Below are positions 11,747 to 11,804 of a stretch of 11,804 nucleotides of DNA, one piece after another (within the stretch, counting starts at the first letter, position 1; each line of letters begins with the position of its first letter). Position numbers and translations under genes: made by a program. The notes beneath the pieces were generated by a model. That model saw only the letters and a program-made list of their open reading frames with translations. It searched no databases and had not been told where the DNA came from. The stretch covers positions 1 to 11,804 of the forward strand of contig CAZEDU010000146.1 in assembly GCA_964511185.1 (NCBI GenBank), given 5' to 3'. The DNA is from CAZEDU01 sp964511185 (GTDB taxonomy: Bacteria; Myxococcota; Myxococcia; Myxococcales; Myxococcaceae).

Positions 11747-11804
11747 TAATTGGAGAGTTTGATCCTGGCTCAGAACGAACGCTGGCGGCGTGCCTAACAC
11801 ATGC
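11747..11804 (+). rRNA. rrs: 16S ribosomal RNA (5' end, 3' partial)
   Basis: AGAGTTTGATCCTGGCTCAG at 11754-11773 is the universal bacterial 27F site, which begins at E. coli 16S position 8, putting the mature 5' end at about 11747. It continues AACGAACGCTGGCGGCGTGC and CTAACACATGC up to the window edge. Only about 58 bases are present. The sequence after the 27F site is of a form common in myxobacteria and other former Deltaproteobacteria, but also in other phyla, so it supports the placement only weakly. Confidence 0.98.

Noticed and set aside
1..11804. CRISPR array, insertion sequence, prophage, integrase or tRNA gene
   Set aside because: No spaced direct repeats, transposase or integrase motifs, terminal repeats or tRNA-like cloverleaf were noticed; the content is core biosynthesis and rRNA.

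Overview
The window is GC-rich (roughly 70% in the genes) and reads as chromosomal DNA of a deltaproteobacterium in the old sense, most likely a myxobacterium (Myxococcota). The reasons are the base composition, the Gram-negative lipid A/Kdo/heptose genes, and the first bases of a 16S rRNA gene whose sequence (AACGAACGCTGGCGGCGTGC) is common in that group. The placement is an inference; no database was searched.

Layout. (1) 1-974: 3' part of a type I ABC exporter, MsbA-like. (2) 1029-2645: a small protein with an SSB-like acidic tail, a double palindrome, then a membrane-anchored PHP-domain phosphoesterase. (3) 2642-3787, minus strand: an N-terminally anchored metallo-beta-lactamase-fold hydrolase (UlaG/NAPE-PLD-like). 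(4) 3875-6213: waaA (Kdo transferase) and lpxK (lipid A 4'-kinase), overlapping by 4 bases. (5) 6350-7839: separate rfaE1 (heptose-7-phosphate kinase) and rfaE2 (heptose-1-phosphate adenylyltransferase), again overlapping by 4 bases; together they equal the bifunctional HldE of enterics. (6) 7836-9633: an unrecognised minus-strand gene, a plus-strand Trm112/YcaR zinc-ribbon protein, and a minus-strand GT9 heptosyltransferase-like protein. (7) 9698-11208: yicC and gmk, overlapping by 4 bases. (8) 11209-11804: a non-coding stretch with a hairpin after gmk, inverted repeats, a strong rrn-type promoter, a boxA-like site, a hairpin-rich leader and the first 58 bases of 16S rRNA.

How it fits together. 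Most of the window makes LPS inner core and lipid A: LpxK phosphorylates the lipid A disaccharide, WaaA adds Kdo, RfaE1/RfaE2 carry out two steps to ADP-heptose, the GT9 protein probably uses ADP-heptose or a related donor, and the MsbA-like exporter may flip the product. The PHP and MBL enzymes and the small acidic-tail protein have no assigned place in this pathway. YicC and Gmk are RNA/nucleotide housekeeping genes; here gmk is followed by an rRNA operon instead of rpoZ/spoT.

I did not find a clear new defence or mobile system. The points most worth a second look are the SSB-like tail on the 137-residue protein, the replaced conserved acidic residues in both glycosyltransferases, stop-codon overlap at all three convergent gene pairs, and the architecture of the rrn upstream region.
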